This document shows positions 22,801 to 31,465 of a stretch of DNA of 64,000 bases, piece after piece. Each line of letters opens with the position of its first letter. Within the stretch, counting starts at the first letter, position 1. The stretch covers positions 6,073,001-6,137,000 of the forward strand of contig JAZGTN010000016.1 in NCBI GenBank assembly GCA_037783415.1, written 5' to 3'. Both the position numbers and the translations under genes were made by a program. Source of the DNA: Leptasterias polaris (taxonomy: Eukaryota; Echinodermata; Asteroidea; Forcipulatida; Asteriidae). The notes beneath the pieces were generated by a model, which was given only the letters and a program-made list of their open reading frames with translations, was not told where the DNA came from and did not search any database.

Positions 22801-25482
22801 TTATATGAATAAACCAGAATAATAAAAAATAATAAAAAGTAGTTGACCAGAGAAAGAATTCCATCCCTCCCAAGGTAAAAGGTTACAAGCCAAAATACCA
22901 GTTCATGGAATTTAGATTGTTTTGGTAATTATTTGCGACTTGGATAAATAAGTATATTTAATTTGTAAAAGTGAAAACAAATCCAGTTTGTGATGATGTT
23001 AATTTATACTGAGGTATCATGTTATTTTGATCTTCAGGATAATTTTGATGAGAACACCCTGTACAATGACATTGTAGAGTTTTGTAACAAGGATAACTCT
23101 GTCTACTTCATTGTGGGTCTGTTTGTGTTCCATGGACTCGCTCTCCTACTTGGTAAGACTTATTTCTGAGCCATACATTTTATTCTTCCTGCATATACAC
23201 ATTCGCTCAGGATTTTATATCTCAAAAACGTGACCACCTTTTGAAATGAAATTCTCACATGTTAGTTTTATTGTATATGTATCAACATTTATATAGGATT
23301 AAAACAATATAACAGTTCCAAAAACCAAAAGTATACTTAATTGCCTTTAAGCGAAACATATCCCTGGTCAGTGGTTTGGATACCTTGTAGAGGAGTGGGT
23401 ATTTGTGAGGTGTGCTCTATTGGTATTGATACAGGATCTAGGCAGGTCACCTGGCTTCTAAATGTAAAATACTTTTATTATGATTGCCAGGAGCTTTCCT
23501 TGCCTATGAAACTCGTGAGCTGAAGATTCTGTCACTCAATGACATCTTTAGTACTGGTATCGCCGTGTACTGTGTGGTCACACTCAGCGTTGTCAGTGCA
23601 CCATTGTCATTCATTCTGAGTAACACACCAGAGATCTCCTTTGCTGTTATTGGCTCACTGATGTGGTGCGCCGTCACTCTCTTGTTGATAATTGTCTTCA
23701 TACCCAAGGTTTGTGTTATAATAATAATAATAATGTATAGTTTTATATAAGGTACTCAAGGCTCTTGAACAGAAACATTTTAAGACAGTTTTTTGTTGTT
23801 GAAATTTTGAGACCCATTTATAATCATAGCTCCTATTAGGATTTACATGGTGCAAAGGTCGAAGCAATAATCCTTAAGTGTCTTGCTTAAGGACACAGGT
23901 GTCATGACCGGGACTTGAACCCACACTCTTCTGATCCAAAACATCAGAGATCGAGTCCAGTGCTCTTAACCGCTCAGCCATGACACGCCACTGTTTAAGC
24001 TTGTGTCACAATTTGGCCCTGTCTTTGTTTTTATTCTTATTGTCAACAATTATTGCACCAACGACATCATACTAGTCTACTAGTTTAAGTATGTGCAATA
24101 TTTTATCTGCCTTTTGTAACTTTGTAACTTTTTGATCTTTGAAGTGTTTTTAAACTTGAGTGAGCATTGTAATTTCTTCTTTTTGGAGATTTATACAGTT
24201 TCTTATGTCTTATGACTTATATTTCTCAAACCACTTGACCCCAACAGTTGATGTCATTGCGCCATACCTTCAGCGAGAAGAAGGATATGAACTACCGGAC
24301 TGATGATGAAATATATGAAGATGAGGTGGACGAGGAGACAAAACTGCATCACAAAATTGATGAGGTAAAAAAAGATTTTCACAATTATTGCTCATTTCAG
24401 GAAGATGTCAATTTCTGTAGAAAAGATACACATAAAGTAGGGTAACATTGCAACAGTGAGACAAGGTCATATAATGAGGCATGAACTTGTTACAAGTGAC
24501 AAGGTCAAACTTGTTTTTAATCAATGTGTGTATGTATACACAAGACTGTTACATCAACTTTAAAACAGCATCAGTTTTTTTAAAGCTTAATCCTCAAGTT
24601 GTTTCAATATTTTTAATCCTTGGACCTACAGTATTTGAGTGTTTGTTTTTTTACTCGTAATTATATTTTGATCATTGTTAAGTGACCCTTCCAGCTACAG
24701 CTGTTGATCATTTTGCCTTTGAATGCCTATAAATATGTAATTTTTGAGCTAAATTTTATTTCATTAATGCTTCCCAATGATTGTAGGTTGACAGACAAAT
24801 TGATATTGTCAAGAGCGAAATTAATCAACGCACTAAGTATGGCCGTCAGGGAAACAAGCGGGGTTGTGGCCTGTGGTGCCTGGGCCACTTCATTGGTTGT
24901 AACTGCGGCCAGAGGTCCAGCGAGGTGGCTGAGATTATTGCTGCAGTTGGCGGAGAGGACAGCACTGAGAGTCGAACCCTGGCCTATGACAACAAGGGGC
25001 TCCAAGTCTCTGACTGGAATCTGGATGAAGCTGCTCATGCATCATCCAATAACGGCGATGTTGCCACTGGAAATAGAATCCCAACAGTCTCAACTGAGAT
25101 TGAAGATGCAGACACCTCTGATATTACAGTAGCAGTGGAGGCGTACCATGAACCACCAAAGTACTTCACAGTTGTTGCTCAGAAAGCTGCTGTAGCTGAG
25201 AAGGCCACTGCAGCAACAGGTGGTGATGGTGGTCTTGCAGCAGGTGTTGCTGCAGTTGCTGGTGTTGCTGCTGGCGTTGCTTCTCAAGCTGCTCAAAATG
25301 GCGGCAAAACACCACATGATGAAGAGACTAAAGAGGACAACCATGAAGCGTATCAACATGACGATGGTGGTCAAGATAAACAGGAGCCCAATGGAAACAA
25401 CACGCCCCCTATCAGCATGCAAGGTAATCATACCCTAAGAGATGAACAAGATGCTGATTACATAGAAAGTACAATGATGTAA
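4889..25482 (+). CDS. GABA-B receptor-like class C GPCR (subunit 2-like)
   Basis: Coding exons: 4936-5403, 7529-7666, 10564-10734, 12437-12538, 13296-13361, 13567-13761, 15503-15644, 17170-17276, 18472-18535, 19622-19696, 20171-20321, 20923-21055, 21448-21558, 21969-22091, 23038-23152, 23491-23708, 24248-24364, 24787-25482. All join in phase to give 1063 aa. The start has a favourable context (caagATGATG) and opens a signal peptide (residues 1-19); the exon itself begins after an acceptor at 4888, so an upstream 5' UTR exon is likely. Order: signal peptide, Thr/Ser-rich spacer (20-100), bilobed ligand-binding domain (about 104-500), seven membrane helices (about 531-793) and a 270-residue cytoplasmic tail with a short coiled coil. 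The family couples to Gi/o at the plasma membrane as heterodimers. Similarity in the ISGxTP, DxSFV and KAPKD regions favours subunit 2 over subunit 1. There is no cysteine-rich domain, as usual for GABA-B receptors. Ligand identity is uncertain. Confidence 0.88.
5432..5860. mobile_element. Inverted-repeat MITE in receptor intron 1
   Basis: The ends aggtagggtca and (reverse complement) aggtagggtca are inverted, and the flanks are TTAA on the left and GTAA on the right. A TTAA target site is typical of piggyBac-type elements. No transposase frame lies inside, so it is non-autonomous. The one-base difference in the right flank may be a later mutation. Confidence 0.55.
7094..7480. repeat. Dispersed repeat, related to the palindrome near 56 kb
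   Basis: The segment 'gtatctactttactgtgtagattt.gttctggagaacttgtcttgctattta' type sequence at about 7137-7190 matches one arm of the long palindrome at 55915-56182. Its partner region is interrupted by a different MITE (7265-7420). Nested insertion is the simplest reading. Confidence 0.5.
7265..7420 (+). mobile_element. Small MITE, copy A of a three-copy family
   Basis: The element begins near 'tcaatttcacaaagatctta' and ends with 'tttgtaaaattgagccctgg', so its ends are imperfect inverted repeats. Related copies lie at about 13375-13485 and 45172-45320 and share the central 'caccatagtgatttgt' block. It has no coding capacity. All three sit in introns of different genes or positions, as expected for a mobile family. 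Confidence 0.6.
8408..8545 (+). repeat. Solo end of the TU-like foldback family
   Basis: It starts with GGAAACCAGTCAACTCGCC, the same 19-base terminus that ends the large foldback element at 42251, and continues with degenerate copies of the 'caaagtcgcccc' unit at 15-20 bp spacing. No inverted partner was found within the next several kilobases, so this is a solo or truncated arm, lying inside the 7.86-10.37 kb element. Confidence 0.75.
8560..9250 (+). repeat. Tandem 131-bp repeats made of GAACGAAA-type subunits
   Basis: The block 'cttgtttttagggaaagaaa' recurs at 8761, 8892 and 9023, an exact 131-bp step, giving about three copies. At a finer scale the region is a series of roughly 20-bp degenerate subunits of the form gaacgaaagcatattt. 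The open frames of 60-112 codons seen through it are repeat translations without protein character. It forms the interior of the surrounding inverted-repeat element. Confidence 0.75.
9660..9920. other. GC-richer segment inside the inverted-repeat element, unidentified
   Basis: This part is clearly less AT-rich than its surroundings and contains several palindromic sites, but no recognisable gene, RNA or repeat in the window matches it. An 80-codon frame on the minus strand has no features of a known protein. Confidence 0.3.
10855..11540. repeat. Dispersed inverted-repeat elements (GGGCCCAATTTC family)
   Basis: 'gggcccaatttcttggagctgcttaa' type sequence at about 10857 and a mirrored 'gcaatgctatgaaattgggcc' at about 11098 delimit one palindromic element of about 260 bp. 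A second, related palindrome with repeated 'taagca' motifs runs to about 11535. A further copy lies at 18880-19080. There is no coding content. They occupy receptor intron 3. Confidence 0.5.
11873..12258 (+). repeat. 55-bp minisatellite, about seven units
   Basis: The motif 'gtagtttacgtgtaac' starts at 11881, 11938, 11993, 12048, 12103, 12158 and 12210. Steps are 57, 55, 55, 55, 55 and 52 bp; the first unit has a 2-bp insertion and one unit lacks three bases (gtgtaatgc for gtgtaactatgc). One unit has a T to C change (catggcgg). It lies in receptor intron 3, ending about 180 bp before exon 4. Confidence 0.9.
12694..13050. repeat. Diverged copy of a palindromic element in intron 4
   Basis: On the minus strand this resembles the element at 19172-19515, sharing the order of a 'caaaactatttaa..ggaagttttcccaccatgatcatctttacaccatg' type block and the 'gtgtgtacaa' end. 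The left part is altered, so borders are approximate. Confidence 0.5.
13375..13485 (+). mobile_element. Small MITE, copy B of the three-copy family
   Basis: It starts with 'tcactttcacaaagcactaa', carries the 'taccatagtgatttgtgttgtg' core, and ends at 'aagccctgg'. It lies in the 205-bp intron between receptor exons 5 and 6 and makes up about half of that intron. It matches copies at 7265-7420 and 45172-45320. Confidence 0.6.
13701..14342 (+). repeat. 131-bp tandem repeat copying the exon 6 3' end and its splice donor
   Basis: The exon 6 sequence beginning 'catctcaacagaaaacatcc' at 13701 recurs at 13832, 13963, 14094 and 14225, a constant 131-bp step. Each unit contains the last ~61 bases of exon 6, the GT donor (ggtttg then gtgagt) and about 70 bases of following intron. 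The intronic copies carry a silent C to T change relative to the exon (cca ttg for cca ctg). The fifth copy lacks one G before the donor. The exon copy is the in-frame functional one (donor at 13762). Confidence 0.95.
14545..14795 (+). repeat. Probable SINE, 3' part
   Basis: The sequence ending 'aaagcgcattgatacgttat', then a 'gcgctatataag' block and a TTA-rich tail, is the layout of a SINE or LINE 3' end common in deuterostome genomes. A related 'gcgctatataaat' tail is seen at 18785. The head of the element is not clear, so the left border is approximate. Confidence 0.5.
14990..15358. mobile_element. piggyBac-type MITE with perfect TTAA flanks
   Basis: The ends AGGCACTGG and CAGTGCCT are inverted, with a longer similarity (aggcactg..acct/ct..ttggtaatt) on both sides. 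TTAA occurs immediately outside each end (14986-14989 and 15359-15362), the target duplication of piggyBac elements. A central hairpin 'ataataaaaggcttcgctgaagtcttttattat' type sequence lies near 15165-15200. It is non-coding and sits in receptor intron 6. Confidence 0.75.
15930..16340 (+). repeat. Dispersed repeat, inverted relative to 36860-37217
   Basis: Motifs 'caaactagggtttcgtttta', 'attgcattcaatttcattttt', 'aggcattcaagactacactt' and 'gttgaatttctactac' occur in this order; the reverse complement of 36860-37217 has the same order. Identity is moderate, with later divergence. No coding capacity is apparent. It sits in receptor intron 7. Confidence 0.65.
16860..17025 (-). repeat. tRNA-derived SINE in receptor intron 7
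   Basis: On the minus strand a tRNA-like head reads gttggctcagtggtttc..., with an A-box-like segment and a B-box-like 'cgtttgaatcc', followed by 'catgtggattgggttttcaa' and a 'tgcatgggttttcccta' body. This layout fits a deuterostome SINE and not a functional tRNA gene. Confidence 0.6.
17277..18471. other. Receptor intron 8, nothing recognised
   Basis: This 1.2-kb intron is AT-rich and I see no repeat copies, inverted ends or coding frames in it other than a 60-codon chance frame at 17474-17656. Confidence 0.5.
18573..18830 (+). mobile_element. 5'-truncated LINE (CR1/L2-like) 3' end
   Basis: Reading from about 18573, a frame encodes APKLWNSLPIEIRSSPSLNV and then FKSKLKTYYLFN before a stop near 18694. 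This is the characteristic C-terminus of CR1/L2-clade reverse transcriptase ORFs. A 3' region ending in 'gctgcgctatataaattta' and a (TTA)n tail follows. Only the last ~40 codons remain, as usual for truncated LINE insertions. It starts about 38 bp after the exon 9 donor. Confidence 0.8.
18880..19080 (+). repeat. Copy of the GGCCCAATTTC palindromic element
   Basis: It begins 'ggcccaatttcatagagctg' and closes with a mirrored 'ttggaattgagtcca' end. It resembles the elements in intron 3 (10855-11540). No coding frame. Confidence 0.5.
19172..19515. mobile_element. piggyBac-type MITE in receptor intron 9
   Basis: The left end agggtgtgtacaacattgg is the inverted complement of the right end ccaatgttgtacacacct. 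The left flank is TTAA (19168-19171) and the right flank is TTGA (19516-19519), consistent with a mutated TTAA duplication. A diverged copy lies at 12694-13050. Confidence 0.65.
20918..20923 (+). other. NAGNAG tandem splice acceptor of receptor exon 12
   Basis: The acceptor reads aagcag before AGCATTTC, so splicing after either AG keeps the frame and differs by one codon. The upstream choice adds an Arg in the first intracellular loop (QRSRAF in place of QRSAF at the junction). The downstream choice is used in the exon list here. Confidence 0.6.
21676..21805. repeat. Small inverted repeat in receptor intron 13
   Basis: A left arm with gcttgggcttggactttggct faces a right arm with agcccgagcccaagccaaag across about 60 bp. 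The arms are imperfect. It could form a hairpin or be the remnant of a small foldback element. Confidence 0.5.
22092..23037. other. Receptor intron 14, inverted-repeat fragments only
   Basis: The part 22230-22480 has several mirrored segments (cataagtccacttgc and gcataagtggacttgc; ttcacaaaaactg and cagttttgtaaca) that suggest a decayed palindromic element. The remainder is AT-rich with no recognisable feature. Confidence 0.4.
23170..23360. repeat. Dispersed repeat, also near 47640-47810
   Basis: The order 'tatctcaaaaacgtgaccaccttttgaaat', 'tttattgtat', 'atttatatagga', 'aacagtt' matches 47670-47810 with substitutions. It is non-coding and lies in receptor intron 15. Confidence 0.55.
23820..23992 (-). 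repeat. tRNA-derived SINE with Leu/Ser-like head
   Basis: On the minus strand a tRNA-like region starts near 23990: tgtcatggctgagcggttaa contains a clear A box, and gggttcaagtcccggtcatg a B box. The next segment 'gtgtccttaagcaagacactt' is the conserved central segment of many deuterostome SINEs. The anticodon arm is not intact, and the sequence continues past the tRNA end, so it is a SINE and not a tRNA gene. It lies in receptor intron 16. Confidence 0.8.
24248..25482 (+). other. Receptor exons 17-18: cytoplasmic tail with short coiled coil
   Basis: The tail begins acidic (DDEIYEDEVDEE) and then spans the exon 17/18 junction with a heptad series in which Ile, Val, Ile, Val, Ile occupy successive a and d positions (HKIDEVDRQIDIVKSEINQR). 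That is about two heptads, shorter than the coiled coil that pairs vertebrate subunits 1 and 2 in the endoplasmic reticulum. A cysteine-rich patch (RGCGLWCLGHFIGCNCG) follows and could be palmitoylated. The last 150 residues are low complexity: an Ala/Gly/Val-rich stretch, then acidic and Asn/Gln/His-rich sequence ending in ESTMM. I see no PDZ-ligand consensus. Confidence 0.7.
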
Positions 25483-25504
25483 TATCTAAAAGCTCTTGAT
25501 CAAA

Positions 25505-26728
25505 ATGTTGACCCCCTTGCACCAAGATGTCACCTGCAGCCACTGTCTGCCGCACTCACCATAAAGGGAGTCATGTTGACCCCCTTGCACCAAGATGTCA
25601 CCTGCAGCCACTGTCTGCCGCACTCACCATAAAGGGAGTCATGTTGACCCCCTTGCACCAAGATGTCACCTGCAGCCACTGTCTGCCGCACTCACCATAA
25701 AGGGAGTCATGTTGACCCCCTTGCACCAAGATGTCACCTGCAGCCACTGTCTGCCGCACTCACCATAAAGGGAGTCATGTTGACCCCCTTGCACCAAGAT
25801 GTCACCTGCAGCCACTGTCTGCCGCACTCACCATAAAGGGAGTCATGTTGACCCCCTTGCACCAAGATGTCACCTGCAGCCACTGTCTGCCGCACTCACC
25901 ATAAAGGGAGTCATGTTGACCCCCTTGCACCAAGATGTCACCTGCAGCCACTGTCTGCCGCACTCACCATAAAGGGAGTCATGTTGACCCCCTTGCACCA
26001 AGATGTCACCTGCAGCCACTGTCTGCCGCACTCACCATAAAGGGAGTCATGTTGACCCCCTTGCACCAAGATGTCACCTGCAGCCACTGTCTGCCGCACT
26101 CACCATAAAGGGAGTCATGTTGACCCCCTTGCACCAAGATGTCACCTGCAGCCACTGTCTGCCGCACTCACCATAAAGGGAGTCATGTTGACCCCCTTGC
26201 ACCAAGATGTCACCTGCAGCCACTGTCTGCCGCACTCACCATAAAGGGAGTCATGTTGACCCCCTTGCACCAAGATGTCACCTGCAGCCACTGTCTGCCG
26301 CACTCACCATAAAGGGAGTCATGTTGACCCCCTTGCACCAAGATGTCACCTGCAGCCACTGTCTGCCGCACTCACCATAAAGGGAGTCATGTTGACCCCC
26401 TTGCACCAAGATGTCACCTGCAGCCACTGTCTGCCGCACTCACCATAAAGGGAGTCATGTTGACCCCCTTGCACCAAGATGTCACCTGCAGCCACTGTCT
26501 GCCGCACTCACCATAAAGGGAGTCATGTTGACCCCCTTGCACCAAGATGTCACCTGCAGCCACTGTCTGCCGCACTCACCATAAAGGGAGTCATGTTGAC
26601 CCCCTTGCACCAAGATGTCACCTGCAGCCACTGTCTGCCGCACTCACCATAAAGGGAGTCATGTTGACCCCCTTGCACCAAGATGTCACCTGCAGCCACT
26701 GTCTGCCGCACTCACCATAAAGGGAGTC
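25505..26728 (+). repeat. 68-bp minisatellite, 18 full units with no visible differences
   Basis: The unit starts 'atgttgacccccttgcacca' at 25505 and repeats every 68 bp through 26728, exactly 18 units. By eye every unit is identical. The array begins 23 bp after the receptor stop codon, so it lies in the 3' UTR if transcription continues to the next AATAAA (26967). The unit length is not a multiple of three and contains stop codons, so it is not coding. It is far richer in GC than the flanks. Confidence 0.97.
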
Positions 26729-27630
26729 AAATTGTACTTAAAAGTTATGGCAAGTTGTTAAATGCCACCTTGTCTAAAATGCACGGTATGTGTAACACAC
26801 AGGGACATTGACTACAAAAAGGCGCAACCCAGATTATTGTGATGATGACATCAGGGGAATTGGGTCAATAGGGCAACTATATGATGTAAAATGCAAACAG
26901 CCATTCATCAAAAACTGACTTTGTCAAGAACAAAATACTATAATATAAACAGAGTTTTATAAAAGGAATAAAGTTATTTTCAAATAATTATGTAAGTTTC
27001 AAAAACCTGATGATCAAATAATTGTTCATTGATAGCACAATGCTGTATTATTTATTGACTTATTAAAATATGTGTTTATTGATTACACTTTCTTAATACA
27101 AAATGTGTTGATCTAATGTGACGTTTCATGCTCAAAACCAGACACTTCCTGCCAAAACTCAAAACTGAGTTTATTTGCTCATCAATTAGATGAGATTATA
27201 AGATATATTTTAAAACTTATTGAGGCCTAATTTGAGATTTCTCAACATATCGATTGTTTAGGCCATCACTGTTTCGGTTCTATTCCCATTGTACCTAAGC
27301 GTCTGATTTTGCTGTGGGGCGTCACAAATTATGATTCCTTAAAAGCACAGTTCAACTTACGGATGTTTTATAGATAGGTTAATCTCTGATAAGCTTCTAA
27401 ATTCAGTATTACTTGTGTCATGGTAAACTTTTTTTAAGGTAAATAAAATATGTTGATGAATAATTATTTAAAAAAGCACGAATTGAGTATCGGAGGCTGA
27501 AAGGGAATTAACCCTTGAAATATTTATATAACTTGTCAGATTCGATCAATTCATGTTTTTTATGTCTGAAATATTCCTACTTATTCGTAAATTTTTATAA
27601 TATATTTTATTTTAACCCAACTTCCTAAAT
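26729..27630 (+). other. Region after the 68-bp array, with a candidate poly(A) signal
   Basis: An AATAAA hexamer at 26967-26972 is the first after the receptor stop and array, and is a plausible polyadenylation signal. The rest of the segment is AT-rich and I see no gene or repeat in it. Confidence 0.35.
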
Positions 27631-27638
27631 TCAGTCAG

Positions 27639-29298
27639 GTACCATCACTTGATGAAATATTTCTTGAAAACTATAGGAATGGAATGAATGTATTTTTCCA
27701 ATAACCGATGATGTACCATTTGATCCTTTTATGATATGTTTCTTGATAACTAGAAGATTGGAATGAATGTACTCTTCCACAAACCAATGGAGTACCATCC
27801 CTTTATGATATGTTTCTTGATAACTAGAAGATTGGAATGAATGTACTCTTCCACAAACCAATGGAGTACCATCCCTTTATGATATGTTTCTTGATAACTA
27901 GAAGATTGGAATGAATGTACTCTTCCACAAACCAATGGAGTACCATCCCTTTATGATATGTTTCTTGATAACTAGAAGATTGGAATGAATGTACTCTTCC
28001 ACAAACCAATGATGTACCATCCCTTTATGATATGTTTCTTGATAACTAGAAGATTGGAATGAATGTACTCTTCCACAAACCAATGGAGTACCATCCCTTT
28101 ATGATATGTTTCTTGATAACTAGAAGATTGGAATGAATGTACTCTTCCACAAACCAATGGAGTACCATCCCTTTATGATATGTTTCTTGATAACTAGAAG
28201 ATTGGAATGAATGTACTCTTCCACAAACCAATGGAGTACCATCCCTTTATGATATGTTTCTTGATAACTAGAAGATTGGAATGAATGTACTCTTCCACAA
28301 ACCAATGGAGTACCATCCCTTTATGATATGTTTCTTGATAACTAGAAGATTGGAATGAATGTACTCTTCCACAAACCAATGGAGTACCATCCCTTTATGA
28401 TATGTTTCTTGATAACTAGAAGATTGGAATGAATGTACTCTTCCACAAACCAATGGAGTACCATCCCTTTATGATATGTTTCTTGTAATTTAGAGAATTG
28501 GAATGAATGCACTCTTCCACAAACCAATGGAGTACCATCCCTTTATGATATGTTTCTTGTAATTTAGAGAATTGGAATGAATGTACTCTTCCACAAACCA
28601 ATGGAGTACCATCCCTTTATGATATGTTTCTTGATAACTAGAAGATTGGAATGAATGTACTCTTCCACAAACCAATGGAGTACCATCCCTTTATGATATG
28701 TTTCTTGATAACTAGAAGATTGGAATGAATGTACTCTTCCACAAACCAATGATGTACCATCCCTTTATGATATGTTTCTTGATAACTAGAAGATTGGAAT
28801 GAATGTACTCTTCCACAAACCAATGATGTACCATCCCTTTATGATATGTTTCTTGATAACTAGAAGATTGGAATGAATGTACTCTTCCACAAACCAATGG
28901 AGTACCATCCCTTTATGATATGTTTCTTGTAATTTAGAGAATTGGAATGAATGCACTCTTCCAAAAACCAATGATGTACCATCCCTTTATGATATGTCTC
29001 TTAAACACGGTAGAGGATTGGAATGAATGTACTCTCCCAATAACAAATGATGCACCATCCCTTTATGATATGTTTCTTGTAAACTAGAGGATTGGAATGA
29101 ATGCACTCTCCCAATAACCAATGATGTACCATCCCTTTATGATGTTTCTTGTAAACTAAAGGTTTTGGAATGAATGTACTCTCCCAATAACAAATGATGC
29201 ACCAGGCCCTTTATGATATGTTTCTTTAGAGGATTGGAATGAACCACTTTTCAAATGTACCATCCCTTTATGATATGTTTTTAGAAAACTAGGAAAGG
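27639..29298 (+). repeat. 74-bp minisatellite, about 22 units
   Basis: The unit starting 'ccctttatgatatgtttctt' repeats every 74 bp. Units between about 27740 and 28970 are nearly identical; the first one or two and the last four or five are degenerate or shortened. Two variant blocks segregate between units: 'gtaatttagagaattgg' replacing 'gataactagaagattgg', and 'gatgtacc' replacing 'ggagtacc'. The ladder of 61-codon minus-strand frames is an artefact of the repeat, because 74 is not a multiple of three. Confidence 0.96.
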
Positions 29299-29299
29299 G

Positions 29300-31220
29300 G
29301 ATCAATGTAGTTTCCCCCAGGGGGAGGGGGGACCTCAACTGTAGATGTAAGTCTCAATAAGATGTATGTATATAGGAAAGAAGTGTTTATATTATTAACA
29401 AACAAGATGTTTGTCAATACTTGCCATGAGGATGTAAAGTAATTTATTGATGAATTGGTTGAATTGTTAAGTGATAATTTAAAATTATTGAATAAGTGTT
29501 GTATACACATATCTAGAGAAGAATTGTTCAAGTAGCTCTTGTTTTAAAAGGGGCCTTCAGACTTCAGCTCTGGCGGCTCAAATATTATAGAAGATGTATC
29601 TGGTGTTTTGAGATTGATGAAGGAGTATAGTTTAGGCTGTGGTTTAGGTTTTATGTGAGATTACAAATGACACAACACTGGTGTTAATGAAAGTGTTGGA
29701 ACATGCTGCTCATTTTGAACCAATTCTGTTACATTAGAAATGATGTTGCTGTTATCATCACGCTATCAATGTCTTTGAAGTCAGATTAAAATTAATGAAT
29801 GTTTCATCATGATGATGTAACCATTTTATTTTTCTTCAAACCAGAGTAACCAAAACAAGGCAAACAGGACTATATGAAATCAGCATTAGAACTTTCATTG
29901 TCACTGTGGGGTGGGCATCGGGGACCCGACTGTTGCAGCAAAGTCAATTATGTCAAGGTGTCTAATAGGCCCTAACATTCTCAGGTTGGTCTTAATTTAA
30001 CAGTTTTGTTGATGTACCCAGTTCTGTACATCTTTACAGACTTAAGGAAAGTAACAAGAAATTCATGCTGTGCCAAGATGATCGAATTAATAATAATAAA
30101 AATTTGCACAAAGATGTGTTCTACCTCGTGATTGAGTTCGTCAAGGATTTGTTATGTTATATAATTTGTTTGTATGTGGGGTTTTTTGCCGTTTTTTAAA
30201 GTTATAATTAATATTGGTTTTATTTTTTTATATTACTTTTTGCAGGTTTTATGTTTTGTTTGTTTTTCAATTTTAATTTTCTTGTTTTTTGTTAATTGTT
30301 TTATTTATGATTTGTTTTATTATTTTAATTATTGATTTGAGTTATTTGTTGTTATTTTTTGTTTCGTTTCATAGTTGTTTTTGTTTTTTGTTTGTTCTGA
30401 GTTTGAGAATAAGGCTACTTTGAGGGGTTGGGGTCAGGGGTGATGCCGTCTGAAAAAAAATACATAAAATTAATATTAAAAGAAACTTCGTTGAGCTCCT
30501 AGAGTAATAAGTTATGGCTAAACTGTGAAATCTCTAAAGAAATGTTGGTTGTCCCAGGAGCACTGAATAGAATGCATACCACGACAACTTGGAAGACAGA
30601 TTTCACTAAAAGTACTAAATATCAAATCAAGCAAGGACCAAATCGAGTCTGGAAATAAAAAATATCTGCAACCCTCTCAATAGTTGAGTATACTATAGAA
30701 CTGTCATTGTAATATGGGGACCAGACGACGTTGCCAACAGAGTGAAGTCTGTAGCGAATGAGAAGTAAAAGCTAAACAGGTCGGCTGCCCTTGATGTTGA
30801 CTATTTTCAGTTGAAAATTAAATTACACACAATCCGTCTGTAAATTTAGCGGGGGAAAAAATCAAATTATGATTTTTCTAATGGTTTATGCTTATTCTAT
30901 TTAAATGAAACTTATAAAACACCAACGCCGAAAACTGCAGGTTTCTATAGTTACAGTGTAACAAAAAACTGCCATATTTATACATACGTCAATAGCTGAA
31001 GAAGTGTCAAACCTGAGGAAGATAAATTATTATGTAACATAGCTTCAAACCAGACGTTGATCATCTCAATGTGAGTCAAGAAAAGGGCCATGGAAACGAG
31101 CAAATTGGAGAGTACATCAGGTACGTGAATTAAATTCAATTTGTAGACATAATGTGCACGCGTTCAATGATAAACAACATTACAGGGCGCCCTCTGTAGT
31201 ATTGTTTTCGCATAGGTCCT
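29300..31220. other. Intergenic DNA, no gene seen
   Basis: No exon-like frames or repeat copies recognised. The part 30170-30420 is strongly T/G-rich on the plus strand (runs of ttgtttttt), so strand composition is skewed there. Confidence 0.5.
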
Positions 31221-31223
31221 TTT

Positions 31224-31404
31224 CGATTGACAATAGATCGATCCATTAAGCCCCGCCTCCTTACGAGTTGACCAATCACAGCCGCGAAACCCGATCACCG
31301 TTAGTGCAAAGATCACCAAACGGCTCAAATGGTGATCAGATTTCGCGGTTGTGATTGGTCAATGAGAAATGGGCGTGGCTTAATGGATCGGTGTATTGTT
31401 GATA
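31224..31404. mobile_element. 180-bp foldback MITE
   Basis: The left arm (cgatccattaag, then accaatcacagccgcgaaa, gatcacc) is mirrored by the right arm (ggtgatc, tttcgcggttgtgattggtc, cttaatggatcg). The arms are about 75 bp and the loop is short. Borders are approximate because no target duplication is clear. Confidence 0.7.
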
Positions 31405-31465
31405 CCCAGGCAGCGACGTTAAACTTGGAACCAATGTAGGCCAGGACACATCTACGGAAGCCGGA

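Larger units (their letters stand above)
20171..23708 (+). other. Receptor exons 11-16: seven-transmembrane domain
   Basis: Hydrophobic segments in order are IYIATGLSGGGIIFVVVLSI (TM1), GYLGVMLFGCALLYCTVVLL (TM2), SVTLTIGFACAYGVLFAKIY (TM3), TLLIFLVVDIVALVVWIVVY (TM4), VYFIVGLFVFHGLALLLGAF (TM5), IAVYCVVTLSVVSAPLSFIL (TM6) and FAVIGSLMWCAVTLLLIIVF (TM7). The cysteine preceding TM3 (FTCK) and the one in the second extracellular loop (VEFCNKD) can form the conserved class C disulphide. The DSSFV motif in extracellular loop 1 and FLAYETR after TM5 are typical of the family. Exon 11 carries the linker and TM1, and exon 16 holds TM6 and TM7 together. Confidence 0.85.

Noticed and set aside
23917..23990. 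A tRNA-Leu or tRNA-Ser gene on the minus strand
   Set aside because: A and B boxes are clear, but the anticodon and acceptor stems do not pair properly and the sequence continues into a SINE body.
24704..25438. Alternative frames of 142, 103, 113 and 72 codons overlapping the receptor tail
   Set aside because: They are shadows of the last receptor exon; only the frame continuous with the upstream exons has family similarity and a proper splice phase.
27631..28971. A ladder of 61-codon minus-strand frames every 74 bp, each starting MVCGRVHSFQ
   Set aside because: They are translations of the 74-bp minisatellite. The unit length is not a multiple of three and each frame ends within three units, so there is no protein.
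25505..29298. CRISPR-like regular repeats
   Set aside because: The 68-bp and 74-bp arrays are head-to-tail units with no unique spacers, in an animal gene's flank; they are minisatellites.
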